Assembly: GCF_000208745.1 (NCBI RefSeq)
Contig: NC_030851.1
Location: 1,698,666 to 1,762,665, forward strand
Reading direction: 5' to 3'
Length of the DNA stretch: 64,000 nucleotides
Source of the DNA: Theobroma cacao
Lineage: Eukaryota; Streptophyta; Magnoliopsida; Malvales; Malvaceae
Shown: positions 47,112 to 62,165 of the stretch, in pieces
How positions within the stretch are numbered: the first letter of the stretch is position 1
Layout of the letters: every line of letters starts with the position of its first letter
The notes under the pieces: model-generated
Databases searched by the model: none
Told to the model about the DNA's origin: nothing
What the model saw: the letters and a program-made list of their open reading frames with translations, nothing else
Translations under genes and position numbers: made by a program

Positions 47112-50100
47112 ATGGCGGTGGAGTACAAATGTTGCGAGACGGATTTCTTTATTCACATATTGTTAATAGTATTGTTGGTGCTGTTCGCTGGGTTGATGTC
47201 GGGGCTTACTCTGGGCCTTATGTCCATGAGTCTCGTTGATCTTGAGGTTCTTGCTAAGTCTGGTACTCCCAAAGATCGTAAACATGCTGGTATTTCTTCA
47301 TTTCCTTCATTTTTTTTCTTTCTTTTTATTTAGAAATGGAATTGATGCGTTATTAATTTTTGCTCGACGAAATCAAGGGAAGAAAATAATATGAATCTTT
47401 TACTGTGTAGACGAAGGCAATGATGTGGATGCCTTAGCTTTACTTGAAATCTTTGCTTTATTTTAGTTTATGAAAATAATTCAGGAAAGGTTGATGCAAA
47501 GTTATCTGTATTTCTGATGATTTAGCTTGTTTATTTGAAATTTATGTTCTTTTTTTAAAGAAATTAATTGAATGAAAGAAAAGAAAAGAATGTAAGAATT
47601 TTACATAATAAGGGTTTTTATACATGAGAATTTTTGTTCCCAAAATGCAGCAAAGTTTGACGGATAAACTTGCAAATTACATGACAAAACTGGATAGCGA
47701 TCCTATAGTTAAGTGATAGTTAATGATGGGTAGTGACAATTATTCTCAGATATTACTTTATATGCTGCATGTTCATTGTTCAGATTATATGCTGTCCTTG
47801 CTAACTCTTTCCCTTGTTGGAACAGCAAAGATATTACCGGTTGTCAAAAAGCAGCATTTGTTGCTTTGTACTTTACTTATATATAATGCTGCTGCAATGG
47901 AGGTATGTATTATGGATGCATCTTCAACAGGTGATCTGGTTACTTTTATTGGAAAATGATAGTTACCGTTTTGGAACTTTTGTTACTTTTGTCAGGCACT
48001 TCCCATCTTTCTTGATAGTCTGGTCACAGCTTGGGGTGCTATCCTGATTTCAGTGACCTTGATTCTTCTGTTTGGTGAGGTGAGAATCCACCTAACTTTT
48101 TTTTTTTGAACTAAAGCGCTATGGAATTCAGCACAGGTAGACATCCTTGTTGAGCATGAACATGACAATTTCTGTTATGACTGTTTTGATGTGTGTATGT
48201 TGTGCCAAAATTTTGGCTGAGCAACTTTTTCAAGAAGGTTACTAACAGTTGGTTTCAGAAATTGTTTTCCAACCATTCTGGCTTAACACCTGCTCTTGGA
48301 TAGTGAAATTATATATAGCTGCAAGAAAAAAGGTAGCAAGTTCTGTGCATGTCCTAATTGCGATTTAATTGTATGTGCAGATAATACCACAATCTGTTTG
48401 TTCTCGACATGGTTTGGCAATTGGTGCAACGGTGGCTCCAATGGTGCAAGTTCTTGTTTGGATCTGTTTTCCTGTTGCCTACCCGATAAGCAAGGTGATA
48501 AATGTTGCTATAGGCACTCACCAATAATGCCTTTTTATTAGTGAGAAAGACAATCAAGCTTCTAAATTGTTGCAGAGTAGCTCTCTTGACTGTGAATATC
48601 TTATGTGATTTTCAGCTGTTAGACTTTCTGCTGGGCCATGGACATGTGGCACTTTTTCGAAGAGCTGAGTTGAAAACCCTAGTAAATTTGCATGGTAACG
48701 AGGTGTGTTTAATAGCTTCTTAGTCTTTCCAAAAAATGTTGCATAAAAGCTTTTAGCATTCCCTAAAGTTGCGTACATCACTTTGTTTTGTAACTTGAGT
48801 TATTTACTTGGCTGTCGCCATTTACTGAATCAATGGCTGTTTTTGATCATTGATTTCACCTGCCACGCCATTAATTTGTTACAGTTGTTAGTTGACTTTG
48901 CTTAACTGCCTCTGTAAAATTGTTGAAGAATCTTTGCTTTCTGAATTGCGTACCTTCTTTCATTGTAACTTTCGGATTTATGATCCTTCTATTGGACCTT
49001 CCTTAGGCTGGAAAAGGAGGTGAACTGACACATGATGAGACAACAATCATAGCTGGAGCACTTGAGCTCACTGAGAAAGCAGCTAAAGATGCCATGACTC
49101 CTATATCAGAAACATTTGCCATTGATATTAACGTCAAGCTTGACAGGTATGGTTTTCTGTAAATTTTTAAGAAAGATAGCATTTGCATCTCTTTTTCAAC
49201 TTTCATCTGATTAGCTTCCATTACATGCTTGCTGTGGACAGGGAATTGATGAGTTTAATTTTGGAGAAAGGACACAGCAGAGTGCCAGTTTATTATGAGC
49301 AGCCCACAAACATAATTGGACTCATTCTGGTAATCAATTTTCTTGGGTACAATTAATATTAATAACTGTTGGTGAGTGTTATGCGGAGCATAGTTTCAGC
49401 TTATCATTTTCCTCTTCTTCAAAGTTCTTCCTTTAACATGAATTTTGGACCTAGACAATGCTTTGTGACGTGATGATGCTAATGGTTGCATGAATTATGT
49501 AATACACACCGCTACCCTTGTATATTCACTTTCTAAATAAGTTTTTCACTCATGTGCTGAGTATGTGGCAATACATTTAAGATGACTAGGGGTTTCTGAA
49601 TCCTAATTTTTTTGTTATTTATTTGTCACTTTTTCTTAGTTTTTTTTATTGTTTATTCTCCAGGTGTTTTGTATTTAGCTAACCAATTATCTTTTTATCT
49701 TACAGGTCAAGAATTTATTGACAATTCACCCTGAAGATGAAGTTCCTGTGAAAAGTGTTACCATACGAAGGATTCCAAGGTATTAAGTGAGCTTTTAAGA
49801 TAATGCACAACTTTAATTTGTATTATTCTGGAAAGCATTCACTGTCTATCACTTTACTGATTGGCTGATCCTATATATGTTCGAATGTTATAGGGTTCAA
49901 GAAACATTGCCATTGTATGATATATTAAATGAATTTCAAAAAGGTCACAGCCACATGGCCGTTGTTGTGAGACAGTGCAACAAGACAGAGCAGCCGCCTT
50001 CTAGTAACTCTGCTGGGAGTAAGTATCAGCCTCTTATTGGTATATTCTCTTCAAATTTCCCCTTGAACCATGACTTAGCAGCTCATGTAAGCTGTACCTG

Positions 50101-50594
50101 TGATGCAAATTTTTTATTTATGCTTGGCGGCCATTCTGGTATCTATTGCTCTATCTTTGTCTCCTATCTGTTTGTTTTCTCCTCTCTTAAAATAGGTCCC
50201 TTGCCGGAAGTGAAAGTAGACATTGATGGTGACAAAGCTTCTCAAGAGAATACTTTAAGACGCAAGAGATCACTTAAGAAGTGGAAGAGCTTTCCTGCTA
50301 CTAGCAATTCTTTCAAGAGTGGTTCTCGGAGCAAGAAGTGGACAAAGGGTGTTGATTCAGACATTCTACATCTAAATGGCAACCCACTCCCGAAGCTACC
50401 TGAAGAAGAGGAGGCTGTTGGCATAATAACAATGGAAGATGTCATTGAAGAGCTTTTGCAGGTACCTCTGACAATGTTTAGCAAGGTTGTGATTTCATTT
50501 TTGTCAACAGTTCCTAACGTGATAACCTTATATACCTGACCTTGGCCAGGAGGAGATCTTTGACGAGACAGATCATCATTACGAGGACTCATGA
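47112..50594 (+). CDS. DUF21-CBS domain membrane protein (CNNM/CorC family, MGR-type)
   Basis: Eleven exons: 47112-47289, 47826-47902, 47996-48079, 48381-48494, 48616-48702, 49007-49146, 49242-49329, 49706-49779, 49894-50018, 50196-50461 and 50550-50594; 425 residues. The N-terminal DUF21 domain has hydrophobic segments at about 13-35, 70-84, 88-112 and 122-145 and the signature [24 protein letters not shown] pair follows, from [12 protein letters not shown] (~208) to [20 protein letters not shown] (C-terminus), interrupted by a basic Ser/Lys-rich insert ([12 protein letters not shown]) as in plant members. Plant relatives (MGR, magnesium release) move Mg2+ across vacuolar or other membranes; that role here is by family only. 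Confidence 0.93.
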
Positions 50595-51718
50595 CATTTG
50601 TCTTGTCGAGAAGTTTTCTGCGACACAGATGATGATGAAAAAAATTTGTTATTCTATTTTGGCATGTAGTTAAATTTGGTTCAATAGAGCTTATGATAGG
50701 CATATGATAGACTGTTCTGGTTGTATGCAAATGCAGTCGGCAGTTGAGGAGTGAAATGAGGAAACTCTCTTGTATTTTTGGATCGATGTTAAAGAAACAT
50801 GTGTATGTAATTGCTGATGGAAGAGACAAATTGCTGAGCAAGGAGCCAAAAAAAAAAAAAGAAAAGAAAAAGGAGTTGTCTGTATAAATGTGACTGTCTA
50901 AATTGTGGTGAATTACATATGGTTGCTCATCTCACTCCCAGCAGCCAATCTGCGCCACTGTTTTGGCCCCCCCCTTTCTCTCTCTTTGATATTTATAATT
51001 TATTTTACTTACAATTGGAACATTTCTTCATTAAGCAATAAAAATTAAGGGTGCTGTCATTTTGTACATGAATAGTAATTGAAAATCTTAAAAGTTGTTT
51101 TTTGTTTGTTTACCATCCTAGGAGTGATATATCAAGCGTTTCAAAAGTAATAATATTAATAGTTTATTGAGCAGGTAAAAGAACGTCGAGATGTTTATCC
51201 GCGTAACGTTATGTTGACTAATTGATAAAAGAATGATGATTTCATGATAAAAATGATTTTAGAATGAACTCAGTTTAGATTCGATTCAGTTCAAATATTT
51301 TTAAAAAATATTCGTAAATAGGCTGTTTTAATTTAATGATAGATAAATTTTTTTTTAAAATTTGTAAGTGTGGATGTGTAAATTAATTTTTTGAAAAAAA
51401 AATAATGATCTCATGACACATGCATAAGCATAATGTCGCCATCTCGAAGAAAAGCCATAAATCTTACTTGATTATGTATTAAAATAAATTAAATCTTAAT
51501 ACATCAAAACGGACAATAACTTATAAGTTGACTTGAAGTTACTCGTCTCAGTATAAAACAGAGGGCGAAGAAAAAAAAACTCAGCATTCGCGTTCAAGCA
51601 TGCATTCTTTGCATTAGATTAATAATCATCGTAGAAGTAGAAACTAGCTTTGTACAACAAATTATTGTTGGTAGTACATAAATGAACAAAAAACCCTTCT
51701 TTAAAACCCTTGTATTAC
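50595..51718. other. Convergent 3' spacer
   Basis: 3' region of the DUF21 gene, a short A run near 50847-50870 and AT-rich sequence. No gene. Confidence 0.4.
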
Positions 51719-53137
51719 TTATTTGCGATGTTTACTTTTATATTCCTCCTTCCTCTTCTTTTTCTTTTCTCTAGATTTTTCTTTAGATTTGTGCTTCCTA
51801 GACTGCTTCCTATCAGAACCAGCCTTTTCTTTCTTCCGTCTATGCTCATGGAGCTCCTCATCAGACTTCAGTGAAGAAGGCTTCTCGGGACCCAATGTTA
51901 CACGATGTTCCCTTGCAATGGGGCTTGTTGACAGCTTCACGGGGGAGTCGCAATTTGTCTGTAGGTAGGGTCCTGTTTCATCCATCCTTGAACCTATAGA
52001 ACCTCGACCGCGCTTGATCCTGCCATCATAGAACAGGTTCTTCAGTCAATAGATTTTTTCAATAAGATTTTCACCAGCGAACTTTTCTGATAAAAATCTT
52101 AATAACATATGTAGCAAAGATAAACGTCAAACCTTTAATTCTTCCCAAAACAATAGTTTGCATATAAATGTGGCAAAAAATTATAGCAGGTGCAGGTACA
52201 AACCTTGAGTTGAGAAATTCCTCAATCTCCTCGTCTCTTAGACCTTCATCTTCCCCTGAATAACTACTCTCTGCCACTCTCTTGCTTGATGAGCATGAAG
52301 CACTAGCATTGCTGTCAGGCCTCCTGCTTGTGCTTCTGGAGGGGTTGCTAATGTCCCCATCACTCCTGCTATGCCTGCTATCATCTCTTGATCTTCCTTT
52401 TAGCCTATTATTTAGCTCCAGCTCCTTTTGTCGAACTCGCCACATCTCATTCACTTCAACAGCTCGATTTGCTAAAAAGATGGGGAAAGAAATAGACACA
52501 GACAACATTCAACGTTGGAAACAAAATCACAAAGGAGAAAGAAAAAACTTTTGCAAGAGAAACATCTGCATAAATTGCAAAGATTCCTTTCTAATATTTA
52601 CGGACCTTATAGCTGGTCCCAAAGATCCATCCCAATTCAGTGTTCCAGAAATATAGGGAGAAAATCAAAAGATTATCATTCTATGTTTCTATAATTTCTA
52701 TTATTCTTGCATGCATGTGTGCCACACTTATGCTTTCTGAAACCACTCAAAACACTCTTTCCTTTCCTAAGGTATGTAGAATTGCTCTGTTCTCTTTCAC
52801 TTAGCCAGATTGGAATTTACTGATCAACAGTGCTCAAAGTAACCTAAACGTGCTATTGAACTTGTTTGCAAGAAAAGGAGGTTAGGACCCACTTTCAATT
52901 GTAAATCACCGAGCTGTAGAATCAAACAGATGAAAATGCAAGCTTAATATAGCAACAAAATAACTCACCTTGCTGTACACCAAGCACAGTTGCAGTGAGG
53001 AATCGTGAATTTGGACGTCCCCTTACTTTTGGCTGCTGAAGATAAACATGAACACCATCCCTGTCAGCTTGTCGTTTCAGTTCTGCTGCTTCTTTTAAAA
53101 GAATAGCAGCTATTCTGTTTTCTGTTTCCAGATCCAT
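51719..53137 (-). CDS. Lysine/arginine-rich protein, conserved in plants, probably nuclear, function unknown
   Basis: Three exons in transcript order: 53137-52969, 52471-52204 and 52019-51719; 245 residues. The N-terminal ~75 residues look like a folded conserved block (MDLETENRIAAILLKEAAEL, RGRPNSRFLTATVLGVQQAN, VNEMWRVRQKELELNNRLKG). Then comes a Ser-rich low-complexity part (RSTSRRPDSNASASCSSS), an acidic step (EDEGLRDEEIEEFLNSR) and a C-terminal tail of about 45 residues dominated by Lys, Arg and Glu, typical of nuclear or splicing-associated proteins. I do not recognise a named family. An acceptor TTTTGCAG immediately upstream of the ATG suggests a 5' UTR intron, with a leader exon donor TTGG|GTAAAG near 53572. 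Confidence 0.85.
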
Positions 53138-53572
53138 CTAAGGCTGCAAAAGCATATTCATATCCAAATGCGTTAACAGATGCAGTTCCCATTGAACACA
53201 CATTAATAATTCAAAATCAACTAAAGAAAATCTGTAAAATTATAACACCCAGCAGGAATTTATCCACGTCAGAACAATTATGCCCCAAAAACAAAAAGAA
53301 CCCGCTCAAAAACTATGATCAAATACAAAAACTACACTCTTTTAATTGCTCAAACGTCAAAAGGAAAATCTGAGATTTCGCATGAAAGATTAACAGCCCA
53401 AGTTCAATTCATTTGGCCTTATCCACAAGCATCGGCAAAGGAAATCGTTTTTTTCAAAATTTGATCTTTTTCCAATATCCCAAAATCCCAATTGGAAACC
53501 GACATTAGCATAGACAATTAATTTCTCCGTAAAATACATATAAAAAATAAGAAAAAAAAAAGAAACTTTACC

Positions 53573-53991
53573 CAATCAATGGATGAACCGATGCAATGAA
53601 AAAGAAAAAAATCCGATTCGATTGAAGCAGCCGCACCGTTTCTCCTTTGCAATATCGAAAGCCCTAACCCTAGCTCTCTCAATCGGGGAGGAATGACCGA
53701 CCGGGCAAGCTTTGATTCTGAACGGGGCTGCTTACATTTAAAAAGTTTCTCTTTTTTTAATTCACGATTAAAAATTTTGTTCCTTTTTTTCCGCGTGGGC
53801 TGAAGACTTGCCACGTCAGATAGAAACAAGACAAAGAAACGGGTCCCACATGACATGGCACTAGGTTAGTCAGACTAATGTTTCTTTTTTTTGACTAAGC
53901 TGACTTAGCTGAATACTAGGGTTTAATCTCTGCTTTCCGCCGGCCGTGAAGGGAAGCAGCTTTTCCAGTATTTCCTGAAGAAAATCTGAAA
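53573..53991. promoter_or_regulatory. Divergent promoter region with telo-box motifs
   Basis: Only about 300 bases separate the inferred leader of the minus-strand Lys/Arg-rich gene (around 53573-53700) from the start of the aminotransferase gene (53992). AACCCTAG at 53666-53673 and CTAGGGTTTAA at 53917-53926 are telo-box (AAACCCTA) type motifs, usual in promoters of housekeeping plant genes. A shared promoter is inferred. Confidence 0.45.
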
Positions 53992-57548
<3,557 letters not shown>

Positions 57549-58053
57549 ATCAAGAGCATTTGACTGGTTTAGGGTATCTCAGTTCTGGACCTGAGATGAA
57601 AGACGTGCTGCTTCTATGATTTTTGTTCTCTTTTCTTTGAGGACCATTGATCATGATATCTCATCGGAACTATGTTCAGGAAATGCCTTAGAAACGCAGA
57701 GCGTTTAGCATGTAAAATTAATTTCATCTACCGAAACGTGGCTTTTATCTATATAATAAGATGATGGGACAGGTTGTTCCAATCTACTGTATTCTTTGCA
57801 TACTTTGAGCGAACAAAGCAGAGTAAGTCTAGACCGTGGCCTTATAAGCAGAATAGCAAAATGATAGCCTGGGGCCTTTCAATTTCAATTTCATTCCCAT
57901 TTTACATGCATTCTGAAAGAGATACAATCGAGATTTTCCTATTTTACATCGAGCAATAAGTTTTCCCTAATACAACAACACTATTTTTGATATAATCTAC
58001 AATCTATGAAAGTGCAAAATTAGATCCTAGAACTGTTCGATACCCTTCATAAC
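57549..58053. other. Convergent 3' spacer
   Basis: 3' untranslated regions of the aminotransferase and MUSTANG genes; no other feature. Confidence 0.4.
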
Positions 58054-59784
58054 CTATGCTTTGCAAGTTGTTTTATAATGCCCTGTCTGGTTACACCGAC
58101 TACAATGCACTGTGTGTTTCTCACGATTGAGATCCTCTACACATATCCGTTTCTTTTCAGGACGACCTGGTGGCCGACGAAACTTGGGTGGTCGCACAAC
58201 TTGAGCATCCTCATCCATGGGGATGGGAGCCTCACCGATCTTCTTCCATTCAATCTTCTGAGGAATGAGGTGTATCTCTTTTGCGTAAGTCTCACGATAA
58301 TTGGCCACGGTAAAGCATTTCTCCGTGAAAGAATATACATCTTTTCGGCATGACATGAGTGCTGCAACAGCATGTGAACAAGGTATTCCATAAAGTTGCC
58401 AATCTCGACAAGAACAACAATGTTTCCCAATATTCACGATGTCTGATCGTTCGGATGATATCACCTCAAATTCTACTTCATCTGACCGTAGAACTTGATA
58501 AGTTGATGCACGGCTAATAGCTTCTAGCATTTGCGTCTCAGCGGCAGGGGCAAGCACAGAAAACCATGAACTACTTTTAATTCGCCGGTCCTTAAACTCA
58601 GACATCAATTTGCTATGAATTTGTTCAATCACCTGGATTATGGGTAATTCCCGCGCTTCAAGAATCCACCGATTAAATTCCTCAATGTTTGATGAGAGGT
58701 GCCCATAACGCGTCCCTTCAAAATATACCAATGCCCAGCGGGATGGAGGAAATTGCTGTATCCACTTTGCAGCTTCAGGAGAAACCTCCTCTATTTCAGC
58801 CATTTTCTCTTTAAAAGCAATAGTAGTTGTAGCATATGCTGCTTTCCAGAGAAGATGAACAAGGCGTGAGTTCTTGAACTCTCTGCCAATGCTTTCAGTC
58901 AAATGGTGCATACAAAATGCATGGGCAGAATTTGAGAACTTTCTCCTTACAGCATCTATGATGCCTTTTTGTCCATCTGATAGAAAAGTCAGCTGGGGCA
59001 TTTTCTCAGAATTCATCTCTAAGGCCTTATGCAACTCTGATAAGAACCAGATCCAGCTATCATCATTTTCTGTATCAACAACACCAAATGCAAGTGGAAA
59101 CAACCCACCATCAGCATCAAAAGCAGTTGCTGAAAGCAAAGTACCAAGATATTTGCTTTTAAGCTGAATTCCACCAAGCCCAACAATTGGCAAGCATCCA
59201 TTCAAGAATCCATACATAGATGCATAAAAGGAAACAAAGAGCCGCTGGAACCGATTATCTGCACCAGTGGTGAACACCTCTGCAATACTTCCAGGGTTGG
59301 TTTTCTTTATTTGCTCGCAATAAGCAGGAAGTAAGCAATATCCTTCTTCAGAAGAGCCATAAATAGCAGCAAGTCCCCGTTCCTTTGCACGCCAAGCTTG
59401 CTTGTATGGTATAGTGATCCCATATTGTTTATGAATGTCATGCAATATATCCTTTGGTTTGTAATTGATGTTATCTCGCAGCCGTTCTTCTATAAAACTC
59501 ACAATCCAATCTACAGAAGCTTGATGGTGCCCATTTTGTGCATTTTTCCCACAAGTGTGTGATCCTTCAAGGCTTCTTATTGTGAAGGTTGGGGCATTAG
59601 GAAGCTTAATTGCACGAATGCGCCATGGACATCCTTCGGTGGCACACTTTGCAAAGTAACGAATAAGGTCACTTTTTACAATACGCAGCTCAAAGTGTTG
59701 TGCAATGGCAGCTTCTTTAATAGCATTACGGAAGGCCTTGACATCAAGGAACTCCTGACCAACAAAGAAATTGTGGTCTCCCAT
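58054..59784 (-). CDS. MUG: MUSTANG-type domesticated Mutator-like transposase
   Basis: Single coding exon, 576 residues. MUSTANG genes are Mutator-like transposases turned into host genes; Arabidopsis mug mutants show growth and fertility defects. N-terminal MuDR-type zinc region (CATEGCPWRIRA ... GSHTC), MULE transposase core (LLSATAFDADGG, FLSDGQKGIIDAV), SWIM zinc finger CCSCRDWQLYGIPCSH and a C-terminal CCHC knuckle CSRCNQTGHYKTTC. It lacks a PB1 domain, so it fits the MUG1-4 branch. In the place of the DGxHLK motif, which holds the first catalytic Asp of active MULEs, it reads GGIQLK (~204-209), while Asp ~270 is kept. No terminal inverted repeats are evident. An acceptor TTTGTATTAG lies 7 bases before the ATG, and a leader exon ending TTTAAG|GTCAGT near 61024 implies a long 5' UTR intron. 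Confidence 0.93.
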   Translation of the reverse strand: MGDHNFFVGQEFLDVKAFRNAIKEAAIAQHFELRIVKSDLIRYFAKCATEGCPWRIRAIKLPNAPTFTIRSLEGSHTCGKNAQNGHHQASVDWIVSFIEERLRDNINYKPKDILHDIHKQYGITIPYKQAWRAKERGLAAIYGSSEEGYCLLPAYCEQIKKTNPGSIAEVFTTGADNRFQRLFVSFYASMYGFLNGCLPIVGLGGIQLKSKYLGTLLSATAFDADGGLFPLAFGVVDTENDDSWIWFLSELHKALEMNSEKMPQLTFLSDGQKGIIDAVRRKFSNSAHAFCMHHLTESIGREFKNSRLVHLLWKAAYATTTIAFKEKMAEIEEVSPEAAKWIQQFPPSRWALVYFEGTRYGHLSSNIEEFNRWILEARELPIIQVIEQIHSKLMSEFKDRRIKSSSWFSVLAPAAETQMLEAISRASTYQVLRSDEVEFEVISSERSDIVNIGKHCCSCRDWQLYGIPCSHAVAALMSCRKDVYSFTEKCFTVANYRETYAKEIHLIPQKIEWKKIGEAPIPMDEDAQVVRPPKFRRPPGRPEKKRICVEDLNREKHTVHCSRCNQTGHYKTTCKA

Positions 59785-62165
59785 GGAACAACTAATACAA
59801 AATTAAGACTCCACCCTTTCCATGTAATGATCAACTAATCAGCTTCGTCCTACCTGGCATGGCAAGGAAGTTAATATTTATGCTCAGGGAAATGAAGTTA
59901 ATAAGACGAACTTTGTTGAAGTCAACGCACAACCATTCAAGAAGCTCCACATGAACACAATAATCAATAAAGTGAATAATTATCAGAAAAAGGTCTGCAA
60001 AAGAAAGGAACATATTTCAAGTCATACAAAGGAAAGCATTGGTTTCATCCAAGGAAGACCCTAAGATTCCTGAATGGAGTATTGATTTGCATTAACAAAA
60101 GAAAAGAATATAATTGGATCTCTGCACAAAGTACTACTAATACTATCAACTAGATAAACAAGAAAATTCATGGAACAAAGGAAAGTTTGACAAGGTACGA
60201 TTCACATGATTTGTATCTGCCATATTCACGAACTACCAAAGAAAGAAATACGCAATTCCCATTGGAAATATACAATGTATTGCTAGGAGAGAACCAAGGA
60301 TAGTAGACACAGAAGCATTCTAGATTTCCTATAAATGACTAACTATATTAACCGAATAAACGAAATTATGCCATCCTTCCTGAAGACAATCAATTGCTAA
60401 AAACACATAGTGTTCATACCAGCAAGCAGCAATCTTACTCTAAAGCATGAAAATTTCATTAAAATCAATTAAAACCAGGCCGGGAACCACATGTACCATA
60501 ATAAAATGTTATTCATGTAAAACCCTAATTTTTTTAACAAGTTAATTTATTACAGCAATTACAATGGGAATTGTCCCTGTAATTCAAAAACACACATTAT
60601 GCCTTTAATTTCAAATGTATACATCCCTCTGAGCTCAAATTCACTCACCCAATGTGTCAATAAAAGAAAACCCAGAAAGGAAAATCAGAAAAGACTACCC
60701 AGGTCACTTAATAGCTAAATTTTACCTTTTAAGTACAAAAAAAGTTGCAAAATTTTTGAAAATTTAAAGGAAAAAAAAATCCATTATAACCTTTTTCCCA
60801 TTAACACTCCCATGCCAATAACAACATATTCAGACAGAGAAAGAAAAAATCAAACAAAACCCAGATAACATTACGTTCAAAAAATGGAAATTTCAACATT
60901 AAAAAGAGAAAGAAAATAAATTCCAGGCGGAAACTAAGATCGACGAAATAAAGACCAATCATTGAGCAAAAAAAAAATAAATTTTTTTCAATATATTTAG
61001 TTATTCGAATGAGTTTGTACTGACCTTAAATAGAATTGAAAGGCGAAGGTTACAACCGAAAAATCCAAAAAAGAAGAAAGTAAATCTTCAATTTCTTCTA
61101 GGGATAGAATTGGGGATAACAGTTTCGGAAATCTGGAGAAAGAGTAGGGTTGAATAGGTCATAGTGAGGGTGTTATTGTCTATTTGTTTTTTAAACAAGG
61201 CTATTCCCGTCATACCGTCATTTATATTGTAATTTCCCTTTTTCTTTAATCAATTTTTTATGGGTTTAAAATAAATTGTACTATTATATTCTTTTATTTT
61301 TTGAACATTTAATACTCTTATTTTTCATGATTTAATACTCCCATTTTTCTATATTTCAAATTTATTTATTTTTTCATATTAAAAACCATCGAATATTTAT
61401 ATTATATAAAAATTTCAAATTTTAATATAATATATCAAAGTCAAAAATTTTATTTTCACCTTCGTGGCAGTAAAAAAAACAAATATTTATGGACGATGGA
61501 GTGTAACCCTGTTTACAGGTTGCCATTTATTCATGTCATTATATATTTTTTAAAAAAGTTAAATTATTTTTAAAAATTTAATTAATTTTTTATTTTTTTA
61601 TTTTACTTAATCAAAATATTTTATTTTTATTTTAGATCAAGTAAATTTATATAACTAATATTGCTAACTATCATTAGTCAAATTATAATTTGTCATTTTA
61701 TGTTCAGTTAACACGAAAGGTGAAATGTCACATTATCATTTATTATAACTTATCAACATATCATGTTTATTTTTTACTTATAATTGAATCTAATTATAGG
61801 AGAATTTCTTTTGTTTTTCTTTAGAAAAAACAATATGAATGGAGTTTGTAAGAATCATTGATAATCTTCATTCAAAGTTTCTTTTCAGAAAAAGAACTCC
61901 CATAATTTCATCTCACATTCTAACTTTTTCAGATATATTTGGTTGGGGGTGGATATTAAATGAGAAAACCATTTCAATTTCAAATGGAAAATTCTTGTTG
62001 CAACAGGATTAGGCACATTGCAGATGCCTACTTGTTCAGGAAAAATACAGAAAGGTATACATTTTCTTTTCATATATAGCAATTACATTGATCCCAACCT
62101 TGCAATTTTCGCAAGGAAAGAACTCGATTATGTAGAAACTACCCTGTTTCCAGCTTCTGACTGTC
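59785..62165. other. MUSTANG leader intron, promoter and AT-rich spacer
   Basis: 59793 to about 61023 is the inferred 5' UTR intron and 61024-61140 the leader exon of the MUSTANG gene. 61200-61800 is AT-rich and includes a copy of the dispersed repeat near 61700-61790. Then comes the 3' end of the squalene epoxidase gene. Confidence 0.4.

Noticed and set aside
58054..59784. Active Mutator-like element
   Set aside because: The coding frame is a MUSTANG-type host gene with a spliced leader, altered catalytic motif and no visible terminal inverted repeats.
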